Assembly (NCBI RefSeq): GCF_024704385.1
Contig: NZ_JAJDFX010000002.1
Coordinates: 62,001-126,000, forward strand
Source: Cellulomonas sp. P24
GTDB taxonomy: Bacteria; Actinomycetota; Actinomycetes; Actinomycetales; Cellulomonadaceae
DNA length: 64,000 nt
Direction of reading: 5' to 3'
The notes under the pieces were generated by a model. That model had not been told where the DNA came from. It did no database searches and was given only the letters and a program-made list of their open reading frames with translations. The translations under genes and the position numbers were made by a program. Positions 32,788 through 42,997 of the stretch are shown in pieces (positions within the stretch are counted from its first letter, which is position 1; every line of letters begins with the position of its first letter).

Positions 32788-33858
32788 TCAGTCCGCGACG
32801 AGCGCGTGGAGCTCAGCGGCCTTCGCGGTGACGAAGTCGGCAGACCGTCGGAGCTCACCGACCGCGTTGGCCGAGACGGATGCCGCGTCGGCGACCGCCG
32901 CCACGCTCGCGCTCATCTCGCTCGCCACCGCCGTCTGCTCCTCGACCGCACCGGCGACCGTGGTCTGCTGTGCCCCGATCTCGTCGATCAGCCGCAGGAT
33001 GTCGCTGATCGCCCGTGCCGCGTCCGCACTGTCCGTCTGGATCGCCGCGATCATCTCGGTGATCTCCGCCGTGGCGCTGCGCGTGCGACCCGCGAGGTCC
33101 TTGACCTCGCCGGCGACGACCGCGAAGCCCTTGCCGGCTTCGCCCGCACGTGCGGCCTCGATCGTCGCGTTGAGCGCGAGGAGGTTGGTCTGCTCGGCGA
33201 TCGCGGTGATCAGCTTGCTGACAGTGCCGATCCGCGTGCTCGACTCGCCGAGCTTGGCCAGCCGCTCGCTCGCCACGCCCGCCGCGCCGACTGCCGTGCT
33301 CGTCCCACTAGCGGCCGCGGCAGCGCTCACCGCGATCTCGCGGATGCTGGCCGACATCTGCTCCGAGCCGGCCGCGACGGCGCCCGCCCTGTTGGACACC
33401 TCGCCCGCGCCGGCGGCGATCTGGTCACCGAGGGCGGTCAGCGAGGCAGATGACGCCTCCAGCTCCCCGGCCACCGACTTCGTGGTCCGTGCGACGTCGT
33501 GCGCGGCCGTCACGTCGCGCCACACGACGGTGAAGCCGCCGTCGAACCGGTCCACGACCACCTCGGCGTCGGCGTGCTGCCCACCCTCGTTGGCGTGAAC
33601 CGTCCGGGTCACCGGGAACGACCGCTCGATCCGGACGATCTGCGCGAGCTGGTCGCGGAGCGCGGCCAGCACGGCCGCGCCACGCTCTGCGCCGACCTTC
33701 TCGCCGAGGGCGAGACCTGCGCGGTTGCGGTGCACGATCGTGCCGTCGGTGTCGAGCACCATCAGCGCGGCGGGAGTCGCCTCGAGGATCTCGAACGCGC
33801 CGACGCGGGAGATCAGCGGGTCGACATCGGACGGCGCGCGCGAGCTCAGGCGGAACAT
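32788..33858 (-). CDS. soluble methyl-accepting chemotaxis protein with PAS domain
   Basis: 356 residues from the ATG at 33858, preceded by GGAGAAG. A PAS-like sensor (about 18-120, [15 protein letters not shown]) is followed by an MCP signalling domain with the highly conserved tip [18 protein letters not shown]. No membrane helix, so it senses an internal cue. There are no che genes in this window. It lies 89 bp upstream of nothing on its strand and is next to a c-di-GMP gene. Confidence 0.9.
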   Translation of the reverse strand: MFRLSSRAPSDVDPLISRVGAFEILEATPAALMVLDTDGTIVHRNRAGLALGEKVGAERGAAVLAALRDQLAQIVRIERSFPVTRTVHANEGGQHADAEVVVDRFDGGFTVVWRDVTAAHDVARTTKSVAGELEASSASLTALGDQIAAGAGEVSNRAGAVAAGSEQMSASIREIAVSAAAAASGTSTAVGAAGVASERLAKLGESSTRIGTVSKLITAIAEQTNLLALNATIEAARAGEAGKGFAVVAGEVKDLAGRTRSATAEITEMIAAIQTDSADAARAISDILRLIDEIGAQQTTVAGAVEEQTAVASEMSASVAAVADAASVSANAVGELRRSADFVTAKAAELHALVAD

Positions 33859-33947
33859 CGAGAGCTTCTCCTTCGTACGTGGGCGCGACGCCGGATCGGT
33901 CGCGCTCACGCATGACATCGGCAGTCGCACCCCTGCCATGAGCAACC

Positions 33948-36302
33948 TCAGCGCGCGGATTCGTCCCGGTTGGACCGTGACGCGTCGGCCGGGCTCACCC
34001 GGGAACGAGCCGCCGGGATCGTGAACCCGCCACCGTGGGCGGTGCGTCCGTGCCCACGTGCAAGGCGGTGCTCGGCCGTCCAGCGACGGGTCCACGCGGA
34101 GACGTCGTCCGCCGGCATCGGGCGCGCGACGCAGTAGCCCTGGAACACGTCGACGCCGAGCGGCAGAAGGGCTGCGGCCACCTCGGGGCTCTCGACGCCC
34201 TCCGCCACGAGCCGGAGTCCGAGCGCTCGCGCCATCTCGCTCGTCGTCCGGACAATCATCCGGCTGCGCTCGTCGTGGACGACGGGAGCGATGAACGATC
34301 GGTCGAGCTTGAGCTCCTGCACCGGCAGGTCGCGTAGGTACGCGAGCGATGAGAACCCCGTGCCGTAGTCGTCGACCGACACCTGCACGTGATGGGAGTG
34401 GAGCTCGTGCAGCGCGTCGCGAGTCCGTTCAGGATCGGCGAGGAACGAGTCCTCAGTCACCTCGACGAGGATCGAGTCCGCAGGCAGGTCCGCCGCGGCG
34501 AGTGCCGCGAACAGCTGCGGGAGCAGCTCGCCCGAGACGAGCTCAGGCGGCGCGCAGTTCATCGCGACCCGGAAGGTCAGCCCCTCGCTCCGCCATCGAC
34601 GCGCGTCGTCGACGACCCGACGCATGACCAGCTCGGTGAGCGCCGGCATCAGCCCCGCACGACGGACGTCCGCGAGGAACGCGACCGGCGCGAGCAACCC
34701 CTCCGTGGGATGCCACCACCGGATCAACGCCTCCATCGCCACGACGGCGCGCGTCCGCGCATCGATCTGCGGCTGGTACCACACCACGAGCTGGCCCTCG
34801 GCGAGAGCCTCCCGGAGCTCCTCCTGACGACGAAGCCGTTGACGCGAGAAGCCGTCCTGTGCCGGGTCGAAGAACACCACCCCGGCATGCGCGCTCTTGG
34901 CCGCGTACATCGCGATGTCCGCGCGACGCAGCAGCTCGGTGGACGACGTCTCGCTCTGCTCACGCATCGTGATGCCGACCGAGGCATCGATCGACAGGTC
35001 GAAGCTCTCGACGCGGAGAAGCTCCCGCAGGGCAGCGCGCACCCGTTGCGCGGTCTCGAGGAGGTGCTCCCGGTTCACGCTGGAGATGAGCAGCGCGAAC
35101 TCGTCGCCGCCGAGCCGAGCGACCATCACGCGGTGATCCGTCGCCGCACGCATCCGCTGCGCGAGCGCGACCAGCACCTCGTCCCCGATGGTGTGACCGA
35201 GGCTGTCGTTGACGTCCTTGAAACCGTCCAGATCCAGCAGGAGGACACCGATCGGTGACGTCGTGCGCAGCGCGTCGTCAGCGGCAGCAAGCAGCGCCCG
35301 CCGGTTCGGCAGGCCGGTCAGATCGTCGGTCAGCGACAGACGGGTCGCCTCCGCCGCTCCCTGCGCGTCCCGGAGCGCGAGGGTGAGGCGCGCCCCCGTC
35401 GCGACCAACGTCACGAGAGCGAGGAGTCGCATCGTCCAACCGGGGGCGCCGGTCGGGTCACCCACGAGCGCGACGACCGCGACTGCCGCGGCCACCGGTA
35501 CGGCGCGAGGGGTCTGACGCGGGAGCGGTGTCGCCGCAGCGGGTGGCGGCGTCGCACACGCCGCACCGACGATCGCCGCAAGGCCGGCGCCGCCGATCAG
35601 GACGACCAGCAGCCCAACGGTCGACGGAGTACGTGACGACCCCGTCACGATGTCGCTGTCAGCCACCATCAGCGCCACGAAACCCAGGAGCAGAACACCC
35701 GTCCGCACCGACCGGTCGCGTTGACGCAGCACCGCCCGACTGAGGACGAGCGAGACGAGCGCGACGTCGCCCAGGTGGGAGAGAACGTCGGTGACCCGCG
35801 CATCTCCCGCAGGGATGAAGCCCCCTGGCACGGCCGTCGTCGCGGCGAACACGACCAGGCAGACGCCTACCCACACGACGATCACCTCGAGCCGAACCGC
35901 TGGTGACGTGATCAGCCGGCGCGATGCGTCGGTGAGCACGAACGCCGCGAGCACGGCGGCTCCCGCTGCCCGGACTCCCACGTCGAGCCCCGCCGGCAGA
36001 TCGACGTCCAGGGTCCGAGCCACCCCGGTGAGGACGTCGGCCCCCGACCACAGCGTGAGGCCTGCAGCCAGCAGGGTGAGTGGGCGCCGGCGCTCGGTGG
36101 TGCGTGCTCCGACGCGCACCAGTCGCCAGACGAGAAGCAGCACGAGGGCGACCGCCGCACCGAGCTGGAAGCGGCCCGCGGAGGCCACGTCGGTGGCGGC
36201 GACGGCGAGAACCGCGACGACGAGCAGGACGAGCCACGGGGCCAGCCCGAGCGTTCGGCTCACGCGCGCACCGGACGGGTCGACCCGGTCGAGAGTCATC
36301 AT
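33948..36302 (-). CDS. membrane GGDEF-EAL c-di-GMP turnover protein
   Basis: 784 residues from the ATG pair at 36302/36299. About nine to ten membrane helices (residues 15-330), then GGDEF domain (G-G-D-E-F intact, about residue 397), then EAL domain (E-A-L about 523, V-E-V-T-E-D, V-D-D-Y-G-T-G, L-K-L-D-R-S-F). The active-site motifs of both domains look intact, so it may both make and cleave cyclic di-GMP, or be switched between these by its sensor region. It is upstream of the MCP on the same strand (89-bp gap). Confidence 0.93.
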   Translation of the reverse strand: MMTLDRVDPSGARVSRTLGLAPWLVLLVVAVLAVAATDVASAGRFQLGAAVALVLLLVWRLVRVGARTTERRRPLTLLAAGLTLWSGADVLTGVARTLDVDLPAGLDVGVRAAGAAVLAAFVLTDASRRLITSPAVRLEVIVVWVGVCLVVFAATTAVPGGFIPAGDARVTDVLSHLGDVALVSLVLSRAVLRQRDRSVRTGVLLLGFVALMVADSDIVTGSSRTPSTVGLLVVLIGGAGLAAIVGAACATPPPAAATPLPRQTPRAVPVAAAVAVVALVGDPTGAPGWTMRLLALVTLVATGARLTLALRDAQGAAEATRLSLTDDLTGLPNRRALLAAADDALRTTSPIGVLLLDLDGFKDVNDSLGHTIGDEVLVALAQRMRAATDHRVMVARLGGDEFALLISSVNREHLLETAQRVRAALRELLRVESFDLSIDASVGITMREQSETSSTELLRRADIAMYAAKSAHAGVVFFDPAQDGFSRQRLRRQEELREALAEGQLVVWYQPQIDARTRAVVAMEALIRWWHPTEGLLAPVAFLADVRRAGLMPALTELVMRRVVDDARRWRSEGLTFRVAMNCAPPELVSGELLPQLFAALAAADLPADSILVEVTEDSFLADPERTRDALHELHSHHVQVSVDDYGTGFSSLAYLRDLPVQELKLDRSFIAPVVHDERSRMIVRTTSEMARALGLRLVAEGVESPEVAAALLPLGVDVFQGYCVARPMPADDVSAWTRRWTAEHRLARGHGRTAHGGGFTIPAARSRVSPADASRSNRDESAR

Positions 36303-37272
36303 CGACGCATCCCATCCTCGGTGTCGGGAGGAGTCCTGGCGGCGACGCCCGGGTGACCTCGGTCTGTCCACCCTTCGCTGTGGATATCGGCTCGACGACG
36401 AGGCGACTTGACGGTAAGTGTCCGGCGTCGCGTGCACCACCCGCTCGGGACGCTGCACAAGAACGGCGTGAAGAGACGGAAGCTATTCGCGTCTCACCCG
36501 CCAGGACATTGCCTCCTCACCCGCCCGTCGCCGCGCGATCGGGCGTCGACCTCACCCGCCGCACACCCGTGAGCGCCCTGCCGCGCCTCACCCGCTCCGC
36601 CGATCCGCAGGGCGTGACCTGGCTCATCCGCGCACCTCGTCCAAGGCCCACGCGTCGACCCGGCTCATGGCGGTCTGTGATCGCCCGCTCACGCAGACCC
36701 GTCGGGCACGGAGTTTCAGATTCCGCGCACCTGCTCGCGCGTCGGCTTCCGCGCCGCAGATGGACGTCTCGCGCTCCTCACCGGCACGCACCCGCGAAGG
36801 CCCTCCGCAACGCGTCAGTACCATTGCCAATTCCCACGCGCAAGGCGATCGGCATCACCCGCAGCCGACGGGCGGAAGGCGGACCGAGTCAGCGTCGGAC
36901 CGAACCATCTCCACGTACACGACGACCCGAACCGATGCCGGGCATCTTCACTGCCCGACGAGGCCGAACCGCTCGTGACCAGGTCTGATCGTAGGCAACC
37001 GACCGAGCTGGCCGCGTCCGACCAACGGGGTCGACGACGTCGTCTGCCACATCGCGAGATCAAAAGAATCTAACTTTCAACCAATTGCGGGTGGCGCCGG
37101 AGTAAACGCGAGCGGAATTGGGCACGCTCCAAGAACCGACTTGTCTGCGGTCGGTCATCACCATTACTGCGATGTCGAAAAGGACATTTACCCCAGTCGG
37201 CTCCACATTCTCGGTGTCATCCCCTATGCTGTTCGCATACGGCGACTCGCCTTGACCCTGGAGGACTGAACA
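36303..37272. other. long intergenic region, no gene recognised
   Basis: Nearly 1 kb between divergent genes. The left part carries four irregular copies of CTCACCCGC (around 36494, 36517, 36551 and 36588). The right 250 bases are visibly less GC-rich than the rest of the window and must contain the subtilase promoter. No protein or tRNA is recognised. A small RNA or regulatory region is possible but not shown. Confidence 0.45.
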
Positions 37273-37293
37273 ATGCACAGAAGGTGGACATGA
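37273..37293 (+). CDS. six-codon leader ORF before the subtilase gene
   Basis: ATG at 37273, eight bases after GGAGG (a better ribosome site than that of the subtilase), encodes M-H-R-R-W-T, then TGA that overlaps the subtilase ATG (37290) as ATGA. It may couple translation to the protease gene, or it may mark a one-base indel at the protease N-terminus. Confidence 0.4.
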   Translation: MHRRWT

Positions 37294-39389
37294 ACCGCGT
37301 CGGTACTCCTGTTGCCGCAACACTTGCCTTGGCGCTCGCCGCAACAGTCACCGTGACAGGCACCAGTTACGGAGTCGAACCCCACCCGAACGCTACCGCG
37401 ACAACGGCGCCCGCGTCATTGCTCGACAGCACCTGGGGCGACAACAAGGGGTCCTCCGAAGCAGATAAGGCCGTCGCGACCTCCGGCACGTGGGACGCGA
37501 CGACCGATCTCGGATCGATGTACAACCTCACCAAGGCGATCGGCGCGCAGGACGCGTGGGACATGACCGATGCCCAAGGCCGGCCGATCACTGGCAAGGG
37601 CGTCACGGTCGCGCTGGTCGACACGGGCATCGCACCAGTCGAAGGCCTCGACACGGCAGGCAAGGTCATCAACGGTCCCGACCTGTCGTTCGACGGTCAG
37701 TCCGACTCCTTGCGGTACCTCGACGCCTACGGTCACGGCACGCACATGGCGGGGATCATCGCCGGCCGGGACGACTCCGTGACGACGGCCACGCTCGACA
37801 ACCCGAAGCAGTTCGTGGGCGTCGCCCCCGGCGCGAGCCTGCTGAACATGAAGGTGTCCTCCTCCGAGGGGACGACCGACGTCTCTCAGGTGATCGCCGC
37901 GATCGACTGGATCGTGCAGCACCGCAACGACAACGGCATGAACGTCCGCGTCATCAACCTCTCCTATGGGACCAACACCAAGCAGCCGTACGAGATCGAC
38001 CCCCTGGCGAAGGCTGTCGAGAACGCCTGGGAAGCCGGGATCGTCGTCGTGGCCGCAGCGGGCAACGACGGGGTCTCGAAGCCGCTCACGATGCCGGCCG
38101 CTGATCCGTTCGTCCTCGCGATCGGGTCGAGCGACAACCACGGCACTGCCACCACCGCCGACGACACGCTGTCGACGTTCACCAACACCGGCGACGCCTC
38201 GCGGCACCCGGACCTGCTCGCTCCGGGCAAGTCCCTCGTCTCGCTGCGCGTGCCAGGTTCCAACGTCGATCAGCAGCACCCGGAAGGGCTCGTCGCAGGT
38301 GACACCTCCGGACGCCTCTTCCGCGGAAGCGGAACGTCCCAGGCTGCTGCCGTCGTCTCAGGTGCTGTCGCGCTCCTGCTGCAGGCTCACCCGACGCTCA
38401 CCCCGGACCAGGTGAAGGCGCTGCTCGAACGCTCGGCAGACCCGATGCCGGCCGAGTCGAACGTGGCCCGCGGCGCTGGCGAGCTCAACATCGCCCGTGC
38501 GATCGAGTCGCCTGTTCCCGCCGCTGCGACGGTGGCCCAGACGTACCCGACGTCCAACGGGCTCGGCTCGCTCGAGCTCTCGCGCGGTGACACCCACGTC
38601 GTGGACAAGGCGACAGGATCTGTCCTCGCCGGTGAGGTCGACGCATACGGGGCCCCGTGGGACGGCAGTCGCTGGGCTGCGGCGTCCACGCGCGGCGCTG
38701 CGTGGACCGGTGGCGAGTGGAACAGCACCCGCTGGTCCGGTGACACCTGGACGTCGCTCGGTTGGGCGAGCCCCTGCTGGGCCTCCACCCGCTGGTCGGG
38801 TGCCGACTGGTCGTCCACCCGGTGGTCCTCGACTCGCTGGTCGAACGCCGACTGGTCCTCGACCCGGTGGTCGTCCACCCGGTGGTCGGACGCCGACTGG
38901 GCCTCCACCCGCTGGTCCTCGACCCGCTGGTCCTCCACCCGCTGGTCGTCCACCCGGTGGTCGGACGCCGACTGGGCCTCCACCCGCTGGTCCTCGACCC
39001 GCTGGTCCTCCACCCGCTGGTCGTCCACCCGGTGGTCGGACGCCGACTGGGCCTCCACCCGCTGGTCGTCCACCCGCTGGTCCTCGACCCGGTGGTCGTC
39101 CACCCGCTGGTCCTCGACCCGGTGGTCCTCGACCCGGTGGTCGGACGCCGACTGGGCCTCCACCCGCTGGTCGTCGACCCGGTGGTCGGACGCCGACTGG
39201 TCCTCGACCCGCTGGTCCTCGACCCGCTGGTCGTCCACCCGGTGGTCGGACGCCGACTGGGCCTCCACCCGCTGGTCCTCGACCCGGTGGTCGGACGCCG
39301 ACTGGTCCTCCACCCGGTGGTCGGACGCCGACTGGTCCTCCACCCGCTGGTCGTCCACCCGCTGGTCAGCGAGCAGTTGGGGCATCTAG
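37290..39389 (+). CDS. secreted S8 subtilisin-like protease with Trp-pentad tail
   Basis: 699 residues from ATG 37290. Signal peptide (about 1-30). S8 domain with D111 (V-A-L-V-D-T-G), H149 (Y-G-H-G-T-H-M-A-G) and S350 (G-S-G-T-S-Q-A-A). From about residue 457 to the end, a tryptophan occurs every five residues (units such as W-S-S-T-R and W-S-D-A-D), about 49 in all, with the last at residue 697. Similar Trp-rich tails occur in some actinobacterial S8 proteins, but their role is not established. A GTG at 37284 is an alternative start. A strong hairpin follows. Confidence 0.92.
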   Translation: MNRVGTPVAATLALALAATVTVTGTSYGVEPHPNATATTAPASLLDSTWGDNKGSSEADKAVATSGTWDATTDLGSMYNLTKAIGAQDAWDMTDAQGRPITGKGVTVALVDTGIAPVEGLDTAGKVINGPDLSFDGQSDSLRYLDAYGHGTHMAGIIAGRDDSVTTATLDNPKQFVGVAPGASLLNMKVSSSEGTTDVSQVIAAIDWIVQHRNDNGMNVRVINLSYGTNTKQPYEIDPLAKAVENAWEAGIVVVAAAGNDGVSKPLTMPAADPFVLAIGSSDNHGTATTADDTLSTFTNTGDASRHPDLLAPGKSLVSLRVPGSNVDQQHPEGLVAGDTSGRLFRGSGTSQAAAVVSGAVALLLQAHPTLTPDQVKALLERSADPMPAESNVARGAGELNIARAIESPVPAAATVAQTYPTSNGLGSLELSRGDTHVVDKATGSVLAGEVDAYGAPWDGSRWAAASTRGAAWTGGEWNSTRWSGDTWTSLGWASPCWASTRWSGADWSSTRWSSTRWSNADWSSTRWSSTRWSDADWASTRWSSTRWSSTRWSSTRWSDADWASTRWSSTRWSSTRWSSTRWSDADWASTRWSSTRWSSTRWSSTRWSSTRWSSTRWSDADWASTRWSSTRWSDADWSSTRWSSTRWSSTRWSDADWASTRWSSTRWSDADWSSTRWSDADWSSTRWSSTRWSASSWGI
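38658..39380 (+). repeat. 15-bp tandem repeats encoding Trp pentads
   Basis: About 48 consecutive 15-base units, each starting TGG, mostly TGGTCCTCGACCCGC, TGGTCGTCCACCCGG and TGGTCGGACGCCGAC variants. Larger blocks of 60-75 bp also repeat, suggesting expansion by slippage or unequal recombination. Protein phase is kept throughout. Confidence 0.95.
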
Positions 39390-39396
39390 CACGGCG

Positions 39397-39436
39397 CGCG
39401 ACGGGGGCTCCAGGATCGCCTGGAGCCCCCGTCGCG
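39397..39436 (+). terminator. strong hairpin after the subtilase gene
   Basis: 18-bp perfect stem (39397-39414 with 39419-39436) and loop ATCG, eight bases after the stop codon. It separates the protease from the next gene. Confidence 0.85.
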
Positions 39437-39536
39437 TTGCGAGGAAGATGGGCCGAATGGCTTGACTCGCTGGGCCGGTGTGCCGATGGGCTATACGATC
39501 GATAAGAACCGCGCCGCGACGGCAAGGGGTAGACGG

Positions 39537-42065
39537 ATGTCACCGGACTCACGCACGCTGCGGCGCGCCTTGACGCCGGTGAACGCCCTGATCGTCGTCC
39601 TGGCGGTCGGCACCGCGGCACTCTTCCTCGGTCCAGTCCGCCCGTTCACCTCGAGCCCGACGTCACTCCTCGTCCCGTGGTGGGCCGTTGCGGTCGGATT
39701 CGGCCTCGCGGAGATCTTCGTCGTCCACCTGCCGATGGCGCGTAGCGCACGGACCTTCGCCTTCCGTGAGATCCCGTCAGTCGTCGCACTGGTGTACCTG
39801 TCCCCGAACGACTACCTCGCCGCGGCACTGGTCGGAAGCGGTCTCGCCCTTGTGCTCTTCGAGCGCCAGCGAGGCAGCAAGCTGGCGTTCAACGTGGCGA
39901 TGTTCGGGGTCGAGGCAGGGGTCGCGATTCTCGTCTATCGCGCCGTGCTCGGCACCGCCCTCGCCACCGATCCTCGCGGCTGGATCGCGGCACTGACGGC
40001 GATGATCGCGACCGGCCTCCTCAGCTGCGTCCTCGTCACCTTGGTCATCTACCTCGCGGGCGACGGGTGGACGTCGGACATCCTGCGTGAGGCGACCCGG
40101 AGCGGGATCATCGCCAGCGCCGCCAACACGAGCCTCGCGTTGTTGAGCGTCGTCCTCCTCATGGTCGAGCCCGCGGCTCTGTCGCTGCTCGGTGTCGTCG
40201 TCGCTGTGGTGTTCCTCTCCTACCGCGGCTACGTCGCCTTCGCCGCTCGCTACTCGCAGCTCGAGCTCCTCTACCGGTTCGTCGGAACGGTCGGGGCCTC
40301 GGTCGACCTCGACCGTACGATCCGGTCCGTGCTCAGCGAGGCGCGCGACGTGCTCGCCTCTTCCCGAGGCGAGCTGATCGTGCTCGCCGCCGAAGGTTCG
40401 CCCGGGCAGCACGTCGTCCTGGTCGACGACGTCCTCACCCAAGGCGCGCCACCTGGACGCGAGGGGGCGTCCGAGTGGTGGAGCCCCGCCGCGAGCGGCA
40501 CGAGTGTGCTCGTTCAGCGCGGCGACGACCGGACGCGCACCCGGTTGCCCTCCGGGCTCGCCGATGCCATGGCGGTCCCGATCGGCATCGACGGTATGAC
40601 CGCCGTCCTCATCGTTGCGGACCGCCTGTTCACCGGGCGGAGCTTCAGCGAGCAGGACCTGCACCTCTTCGAAGCCCTCGCCGGCCACGCCTCCATCACG
40701 CTGCAGAACGCGCGCCTCGTCGACATCATGCGCAAGGACGCCGCGACCCGTGATCACGAGGCCCGCCACGACCCGCTGACGGGCCTGCCGAACCGCCGCG
40801 AGCTCCACACCCGGTTCGAGGACGTCGCCCGGCACGGCGAGCTGGCGATGCTCATGCTCGACCTCGACGACTTCAAGGAGATCAACGACACGCTCGGTCA
40901 CGACGCAGGCGACCACGTCCTCCGGGAGATCGGCCGTCGACTTCAGGAGACGACGACCGGCGTCGTGGCACGGCTCGGAGGCGACGAGTTCGCCATCCTC
41001 CTCCCTGGCGTCGGGGACCCCGGAGACGCCCTGGAGCAAGGAGTCTCGCTCCTGGACGCGATCCGGAAGCCTGTCGCGCTCAACGACGTGAATCTCGTGG
41101 TCGGCGGAAGCATCGGCGTGGCGCTCTACCCGGCGCACGGTGAGACGAGCGACGTCCTGCTCACTCACGCCGACGTCGCGATGTACTCGGCGAAGGTGGC
41201 CGGCACCGGGATCGAGACCTACACGCCCGACCCGGAGACCGGCCGCCACCGCCGCCTCGCCCTCGCAGCGCAGATGGAGGCGGCGATCGAGAGCGGCGGC
41301 ATCACGCTCTGGTACCAGCCGAAGCTCGACACGACCACCGGCGAGCTGGTGGGCGTCGAAGGTCTCGTCCGCTGGATCCACCCGGTGTACGGACTTGTCT
41401 CCCCCGCCGAGATCATCCCCGTCGCCGAGCGCACCGGCCTCGTCCGACGACTCACCGACCACCTGCTCGAGACGGCGCTGCGTCAGCAGGCCGTGTGGCG
41501 CGTCGCCGGCCTCGACGTCACCGTCGCCGTCAACATCACCACGCGCGACCTCGTCGACGACAAGCTGCCCCTGATGGTCGAGCGCCTCGTGGCCGAGTCG
41601 GGTGGGCGCCCCGATCGGCTCACGCTCGAGATCACCGAGAGCGGGATCATGCGCGACCTCGATCGCAGCCTCGAGATCCTCGACGGGCTCGCAGCGATCG
41701 GCGTCAAGCTCTCGATCGACGACTTCGGCACCGGCTACTCGTCGCTCGCCTACCTCGAGCGACTGCCGGTCAGCGAGGTCAAGATCGACCGCAGCTTCGT
41801 CCAGTGGTTGTCCGACCCCAACCACAACTCCACGGTCCTCCAGTCGACGATCCAGATGAGCCACGCCCTCGGGCTGTCCGTCGTCGCCGAGGGTGTCGAG
41901 TCCCAGCCGGTCTGGGACATCCTGGCCACCCTGGGTGCCGACATCATCCAGGGCTACCACGTGGCCTACCCGATGCCTGCATCGGCCGTCGCCGCCTGGT
42001 GTCGGCCGACCGGGTCCTCGGTACCCGAGGCCCGCACCCCGCCGCGGCTCTCCCGTCTCGCCTAG
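39537..42065 (+). CDS. membrane GAF-GGDEF-EAL protein (EAL motif changed to EGL)
   Basis: 842 residues from ATG 39537 (AAGGGG upstream). Seven or eight membrane helices (about 10-240), a GAF-like region (about 250-405), GGDEF at 481-485, then an EAL domain in which the signature reads E608-G-L (V-E-G-L-V-R-W) although other catalytic motifs (L-E-I-T-E-S, I-D-D-F-G-T-G, V-K-I-D-R-S-F) are kept. It is probably an active cyclase; phosphodiesterase activity is possible but less certain. The subtilase gene lies between this and the other GGDEF-EAL gene. Confidence 0.92.
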   Translation: MSPDSRTLRRALTPVNALIVVLAVGTAALFLGPVRPFTSSPTSLLVPWWAVAVGFGLAEIFVVHLPMARSARTFAFREIPSVVALVYLSPNDYLAAALVGSGLALVLFERQRGSKLAFNVAMFGVEAGVAILVYRAVLGTALATDPRGWIAALTAMIATGLLSCVLVTLVIYLAGDGWTSDILREATRSGIIASAANTSLALLSVVLLMVEPAALSLLGVVVAVVFLSYRGYVAFAARYSQLELLYRFVGTVGASVDLDRTIRSVLSEARDVLASSRGELIVLAAEGSPGQHVVLVDDVLTQGAPPGREGASEWWSPAASGTSVLVQRGDDRTRTRLPSGLADAMAVPIGIDGMTAVLIVADRLFTGRSFSEQDLHLFEALAGHASITLQNARLVDIMRKDAATRDHEARHDPLTGLPNRRELHTRFEDVARHGELAMLMLDLDDFKEINDTLGHDAGDHVLREIGRRLQETTTGVVARLGGDEFAILLPGVGDPGDALEQGVSLLDAIRKPVALNDVNLVVGGSIGVALYPAHGETSDVLLTHADVAMYSAKVAGTGIETYTPDPETGRHRRLALAAQMEAAIESGGITLWYQPKLDTTTGELVGVEGLVRWIHPVYGLVSPAEIIPVAERTGLVRRLTDHLLETALRQQAVWRVAGLDVTVAVNITTRDLVDDKLPLMVERLVAESGGRPDRLTLEITESGIMRDLDRSLEILDGLAAIGVKLSIDDFGTGYSSLAYLERLPVSEVKIDRSFVQWLSDPNHNSTVLQSTIQMSHALGLSVVAEGVESQPVWDILATLGADIIQGYHVAYPMPASAVAAWCRPTGSSVPEARTPPRLSRLA

Positions 42066-42117
42066 TCGTTCACCGCAACCCGCGACCGTCACCGCCGCGG
42101 CATGATGGCACTCGGGT

Positions 42118-42984
42118 TCAGGACAGCACGTCCTTCGTGACGAACCGCCCGTAGGCGAGAGCCCCGAAGACGGCCACGTAGCCCGCCTGGAGCAACCCGT
42201 TGTCGACGAACGACGTCCAGGAGATCGGCGAGCGAAGCAGATCGCCGAGGTCGAGCCAGTAGCGCGTGAACAGCCACGGGTGGAGCCACGAGAGCTGCGG
42301 GAGCGACCCGAGCACCTGAGCCGTCACCGACAGCACGATGGTCGCCGCCATCGCACCGACAGGGACCTCGGTCAAGGTGGAGATGAACAGGCCGACCGCC
42401 GACAACCCCAGGAGCGAGACGGTGACGAACGCAGCGACCAGCAACGCCCGCACGATCGACGGGCCCACCCCGATCGTGTCCCCGGAGAGCAGCGTCACCG
42501 GGCCGACCGGGAACAGCGCCGCCCCGACGAGCGCTCCCGTGAGGACGACGGCGAGCGTCGCTGTCAGCGCGAACACGGCCGCCCCGATGTACTTCACGAC
42601 GAGCAGCCGCACCCGACCCACCGGCGCGACCAGCAGGTAGCGCAAGGTCCCGAGCCCCGCCTCGCCGGCGATCGTGTCACCGGCCACCACTCCGATCGTC
42701 AACGGAAGGAACAGCGGGATCGAGACGACAAGGCCGGTGACCCCCACGAACAGCCCGTTCTGCGTCACCCGGTCGAGGAACGGCGGTCCGTGACCGGGTG
42801 CCGGCGGCGAGGACGAGAGGCGCACCGCGACAGCGATGAGGACGGGGATCGCCGCCAGGGCCAGGAGCATCGCCCAGGTGCGCCGCCGCCGGTACAGCAC
42901 GCCCAGCTCGGAGGCGAGCAGTCCCGCCGTCACCGACGCCCGCAGACCCCGCTGCACGCGCGGCTGCGGCGCGCTCGCGTCCAC
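42118..42984 (-). CDS. ABC-2 type transporter permease
   Basis: 288 residues from the GTG at 42984, which follows GAGGAGG. Six membrane helices: one after a basic N-terminus (about 35-55), the others from about 90 to 285. Fits the ABC-2/NatB-like permeases. It is third in a unit with the ATPase 13 bp upstream and the LolA-like protein before that. Together they form an exporter for an unknown substrate, perhaps lipid or peptide. Confidence 0.88.
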   Translation of the reverse strand: MDASAPQPRVQRGLRASVTAGLLASELGVLYRRRRTWAMLLALAAIPVLIAVAVRLSSSPPAPGHGPPFLDRVTQNGLFVGVTGLVVSIPLFLPLTIGVVAGDTIAGEAGLGTLRYLLVAPVGRVRLLVVKYIGAAVFALTATLAVVLTGALVGAALFPVGPVTLLSGDTIGVGPSIVRALLVAAFVTVSLLGLSAVGLFISTLTEVPVGAMAATIVLSVTAQVLGSLPQLSWLHPWLFTRYWLDLGDLLRSPISWTSFVDNGLLQAGYVAVFGALAYGRFVTKDVLS

Positions 42985-42997
42985 CGGTCGGTCCTCC

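Noticed and set aside
38387-39385. Repetitive minus-strand frame, and the idea of a CRISPR array, over the Trp repeats
   Set aside because: The repeats are 15-bp coding units without unique spacers; the minus frame is their mirror.
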